Positions 14,145 through 16,370 of a stretch of 16,370 nucleotides of DNA are shown here, piece after piece (the stretch's first letter is position 1; every line of letters begins with the position of its first letter). The DNA comes from Promethearchaeota archaeon (GTDB taxonomy: Archaea > Asgardarchaeota > Lokiarchaeia > Sigynarchaeales > SOKP01): assembly GCA_016839655.1 (NCBI GenBank), contig JAEOTW010000250.1, positions 1 through 16,370 on the forward strand, in the 5' to 3' direction. Below the pieces are notes generated by a model that ran no database searches, had not been told where the DNA came from, and was given only the letters and a program-made list of their open reading frames with translations. The translations under genes and the position numbers were made by a program.

Positions 14145-14315
14145 GTGATTGAGGATAAAATACTACAGTATAAAAATGGAATTGCCCTTGCAAAAGAGCG
14201 CTCTAGAAGTAGATATGCTGATCAAGATTACTATCTTAATTTAATTTCCAAATTTGAGAGGATCTTAAAATTCTATGAAGATTTGAAGGTTTGGCGGGAA
14301 TTTTCAGGGGATTAA
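14145..14315 (+). CDS. Small helical protein, 56 residues, GTG start
   Basis: An open frame from GTG at 14145 to TAA at 14313-14315 encodes 56 residues (MIEDKILQYKNGIALAKERS ... LKVWREFSGD) that look like a charged, amphipathic helical protein, with aromatic residues at regular positions (YY, F, FYEDLKVW). It fills most of an otherwise empty 303-bp stretch between the DUF1028 and maf genes, and its composition is protein-like, not that of random AT-rich DNA. There is no ATG start in frame; an overlapping ATG at 14122 yields only eight codons ending in a TGA that overlaps the GTG. No clear Shine-Dalgarno is visible. Family and function unknown. Possibly a real small protein, but the start and expression are unproven. 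Confidence 0.42.
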   Translation: MIEDKILQYKNGIALAKERSRSRYADQDYYLNLISKFERILKFYEDLKVWREFSGD

Positions 14316-14365
14316 CCCAAAAAATTAAAGTTCTTCTTTCAATAATATCATAATACTTCCTATGA

Positions 14366-14989
14366 TTAAGATTCCTCTAACTGGAAAAGATTTAATCGAA
14401 ATTCTTTTTTTAATATTTCAAACAATTTATGCATAGGGAACCCAATTACATTAGAAGAGGATCCATCAATTTTTTTTATAAACAAACTCGCTCTATCTCT
14501 TATTGAATATGCTCCAGCACGCCCTTTCCATTCATTTGTTTTAATATATGATCTAATTTCTTTATCAGAAAGTTCAAGAAATTGAACGGACGTCACATCA
14601 GAATCGACAATAATTTTTGAATTATTAGTTTCAGTGATTGCTATTCCAGTTATTAGCTTATGAGTCTGATTTACTAAACTTTTTAGGATTATGAATGCTT
14701 CTTCCATACTATCAGGTTTACCGATAATTTCTCCATCAAGTAAAACTATTGTATCACCAGCAATAATTAACGCATCAATTCCCATTTTTAAATACTCATC
14801 TTTTGCAAATAAGGCTTTTGCCTTTGCAAGTTCCTTTACAAGTATTCCAGCATTTGAGAACTCTGTTTTATACTTCTCTTCATTAATATTAGTTGCAAAT
14901 ATTTCAAATGGAATCCCGGCACGCTTAAAGATTTCACTTCGATCAATCGATTTTGAAGCTAATATAATTTTTCGCAAAATGGTTTTCAC
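14366..14989 (-). CDS. maf: Maf-family nucleotide pyrophosphatase
   Basis: A 207-residue Maf/HAM1-related house-cleaning enzyme that hydrolyses non-canonical or excess nucleoside triphosphates to monophosphates. Motifs: N-terminal IILASKSIDRSEIFKRAGI (residues 8-26), IIAGDTIV with catalytic Asp79, GKP (90-92), TGIAI, and the C-terminal WKGRAGAYSIRDRASLFIKK followed by IDGSSSNVIGFP. The usual LASxSPRR is LASKSIDR, so the first family Arg is Asp, and GAYGIQ is GAYSIR, which may shift substrate choice. The start codon is GTG; a TATA-like box at 15011-15020 would place the transcript start at the GTG itself (leaderless). It is divergent from the SEC59-like gene across 162 bp. Confidence 0.85.
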   Translation of the reverse strand: MKTILRKIILASKSIDRSEIFKRAGIPFEIFATNINEEKYKTEFSNAGILVKELAKAKALFAKDEYLKMGIDALIIAGDTIVLLDGEIIGKPDSMEEAFIILKSLVNQTHKLITGIAITETNNSKIIVDSDVTSVQFLELSDKEIRSYIKTNEWKGRAGAYSIRDRASLFIKKIDGSSSNVIGFPMHKLFEILKKEFRLNLFQLEES

Positions 14990-15010
14990 TACTTTTAATT
15001 TGAAAACTAA

Positions 15011-15020
15011 TTTATTATAA
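15011..15020 (-). promoter_or_regulatory. TATA-like box of maf
   Basis: TTATAATAAA on the minus strand, centred 26-27 bp from the GTG start at 14989. This predicts a leaderless maf mRNA. Confidence 0.38.
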
Positions 15021-15087
15021 GTTCATTTTTTTGTAAATTTATTTATCCAATTTATTTCAAAATTAATAATATCTTTTGGGTTGAAAA

Positions 15088-15101
15088 CAAATATATTTAA
15101 T
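15088..15101 (+). promoter_or_regulatory. TATA-like box of the SEC59-like gene
   Basis: CAAATATATTTAAT is centred about 57 bp before the ATG at 15152, predicting a start near 15121 and a leader of about 30 nt. The rest of the 162-bp divergent spacer is AT-rich with no other structure that I can see. Confidence 0.38.
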
Positions 15102-15151
15102 TAATTTTAAAGAACAAATATCTAGTAATTACAAAATAAGTCATTAAAATT

Positions 15152-16255
15152 ATGGTTTACTTTCTTCTCTGTTTATTTTTAATTATGTATTCTTATTTGT
15201 TTATTCTTTTCAACTATATCCATTTTTCATATAAACCGGATTATTTAAACAATTATATTGGATTTATTTCATTATTATTTGTGTTTTCCAATATAATTCT
15301 ATTTTTATTATTTATGAATTATGATTTAATGCTTCAATCATTTTTTGTCCCTTTATGGTTAATATCCCTTGGAGTTCCAATGTTACTTGTAGGAATGTTA
15401 GTTTTAATCTCAACAGGAGTTATTTATTTGATAAAAATAGACTATCAAAATAAAATTTCACAATTAAGTTTTAAATTAGAGAAAAAGCGAAAGAATTGGA
15501 GTAAAGCAAAGAAAGACACTCTCAGAAAGCTAAATCATATCTTAATATTTATAGGACTTTTATTTGTTTGGTATATTGGACTATTTCTCGCCAATATTTA
15601 TACTGGAACCTCTACAGGAATGATTCCAGAAGAAAATAACATGTTTTCATTATATTTGAGAATTATAAGTGAGCCGACCTCTATTTCAGAAGAATTTTTT
15701 TCATTAGGGTGGTTTTACTATATACTGTTTTTCTTTTTTTATATTATGTGTATGTTCATGTTATCAAATGAATTTGCACGTAAATCTAAAAAGTATAATT
15801 TTCCCTTTACATTTTTTACTAAAATATACCTTTCTGAAAAAGAGAAAAAAAATTATGGTACTTATTTATATTTTGCTATTGGACAAATGTTTGCTGCTTT
15901 TGTCTGTCCTCCAATGGTATTTTTTATGATACTAGGAACTGGTTCAATTAGTGATTTGATGACAAGTCAAATTGGAATAAGATTTGGAAAAACTCATATT
16001 AAATGGAATAAAAATAAAACTTGGGAAGGTGCTATCGCAGGCACTTTAGTTACTTTAGTATTAGGACTTTTATTTGTAGGTATTTTATGGTCCTTGATTT
16101 TTACTTTAACGTTCCTATTTATTGATATTTTTACTGATAAACCAATTGATCTATCAGATAATTTGTTAATACCAATGGCTTTTAGCCTTATATATCTATT
16201 TATACGGTTCTTCTTTAATTTAAATTATTATACAATCATAATTTTTTGGATTTAA
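15152..16255 (+). CDS. SEC59/DGK1/phytol-kinase-like membrane CTP-dependent kinase
   Basis: A 367-residue polytopic protein with about eight to nine membrane segments (about 3-24, 34-55, 64-95, 127-150, 184-206, 238-262, 290-330 and 341-365). The C-terminal part carries the dolichol kinase/phytol kinase signature: GSISDLMTSQIGIRFGKTHI (the GDxxASxxGxxFG region), KTWEGAIAGTL (KSWEGS-like) and DLSDNLLIPM (DDNxxIPL-like). This family phosphorylates polyprenols, phytol or diacylglycerol with CTP; in an archaeon a polyprenol or geranylgeraniol/archaeol-type lipid is the likely substrate, which is inference. The usual GDxxA Asp is conserved as S-D. The N-terminal 230 residues are less conserved extra helices with a basic cytosolic loop (about 105-125). 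The gene ends 4 nt before another membrane-protein gene, so an operon is likely. Confidence 0.68.
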   Translation: MVYFLLCLFLIMYSYLFILFNYIHFSYKPDYLNNYIGFISLLFVFSNIILFLLFMNYDLMLQSFFVPLWLISLGVPMLLVGMLVLISTGVIYLIKIDYQNKISQLSFKLEKKRKNWSKAKKDTLRKLNHILIFIGLLFVWYIGLFLANIYTGTSTGMIPEENNMFSLYLRIISEPTSISEEFFSLGWFYYILFFFFYIMCMFMLSNEFARKSKKYNFPFTFFTKIYLSEKEKKNYGTYLYFAIGQMFAAFVCPPMVFFMILGTGSISDLMTSQIGIRFGKTHIKWNKNKTWEGAIAGTLVTLVLGLLFVGILWSLIFTLTFLFIDIFTDKPIDLSDNLLIPMAFSLIYLFIRFFFNLNYYTIIIFWI

Positions 16256-16259
16256 AATA

Positions 16260-16370
16260 ATGTATTTCATAGCTACTAGTTTGATTTTAATTGGATATTC
16301 AACTCTAACTCTAATTTACACTTTAAAAAATAGAAAAATAAAGAGAGAAACCCAAATTTTTACAAACGAG
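16260..16370 (+). CDS. N-terminal fragment of a small membrane protein
   Basis: An ATG at 16260 opens 37 codons that run to the end of the window. It encodes a single hydrophobic helix (MYFIATSLILIGYSTLTLIY) followed by a basic stretch (TLKNRKIKRE), the signature of a membrane-anchored protein with a cytosolic C-terminal part. It starts 4 nt after the SEC59-like stop and is probably co-transcribed with it. Too little is present for a family call. Confidence 0.5.
   Translation, partial: MYFIATSLILIGYSTLTLIYTLKNRKIKRETQIFTNE

Noticed and set aside
1..16370. CRISPR array, tRNA/rRNA genes, insertion sequence or integrase
   Set aside because: Reading through found no regularly spaced repeats, cloverleaf-type sequence, transposase motif or terminal repeats.

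Overview
The window is AT-rich, densely packed archaeal DNA with short intergenic gaps, TATA-like boxes about 25 bp ahead of likely transcript starts, T-run terminators, several leaderless or near-leaderless genes, and archaeal families (DUF2769, DUF3795, an MptN/RimK-type ATP-grasp ligase, a SEC59-like CTP-dependent kinase). A COG2229/MglA-like small GTPase paired with an unknown protein, plus a divergent SMC-ScpAB locus, would fit an Asgard (Lokiarchaeia-like) genome. That placement is inference; no rRNA or tRNA is present to confirm it.

Region 1 (1-2191) is an arsenic-response locus. An ArsR repressor faces an operon encoding an ACR3 arsenite efflux permease, a previously unlisted 59-residue Cys/His-rich miniprotein and a small thioredoxin-like CxC protein. 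A perfect 11-bp inverted repeat sits between the two divergent TATA boxes and is the probable operator. Region 2 (2314-3229) holds two Cys-rich proteins of the DUF2769 and DUF3795 families, each followed by a T-run.

Region 3 (3421-9349) is the most interesting part: a four-gene operon of a catalytically dead AAA+ protein, a divergent SMC ATPase, a kleisin (ScpA-like) and a ScpB-like winged-helix protein. The AAA+ protein aligns along a classic AAA module but has lost the Walker A Lys/Thr, the Walker B Asp/Glu and the arginine finger. This suggests a structural pseudo-ATPase dedicated to an archaeal condensin.

Region 4 (9370-10820) is a translationally coupled pair: an unknown 270-residue protein and a small GTPase with an altered G3 motif. 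Region 5 (10996-12975) has an unknown coiled-coil protein divergent from the ATP-grasp ligase, and a small membrane protein. Region 6 (13118-14989) has a DUF1028-TPR protein, a 56-codon small ORF and a Maf nucleotide pyrophosphatase. Region 7 (15152-16370) has a polytopic SEC59/phytol-kinase-like enzyme and the start of a small membrane protein running off the window. I saw no CRISPR array, insertion sequence, integrase, tRNA or rRNA.
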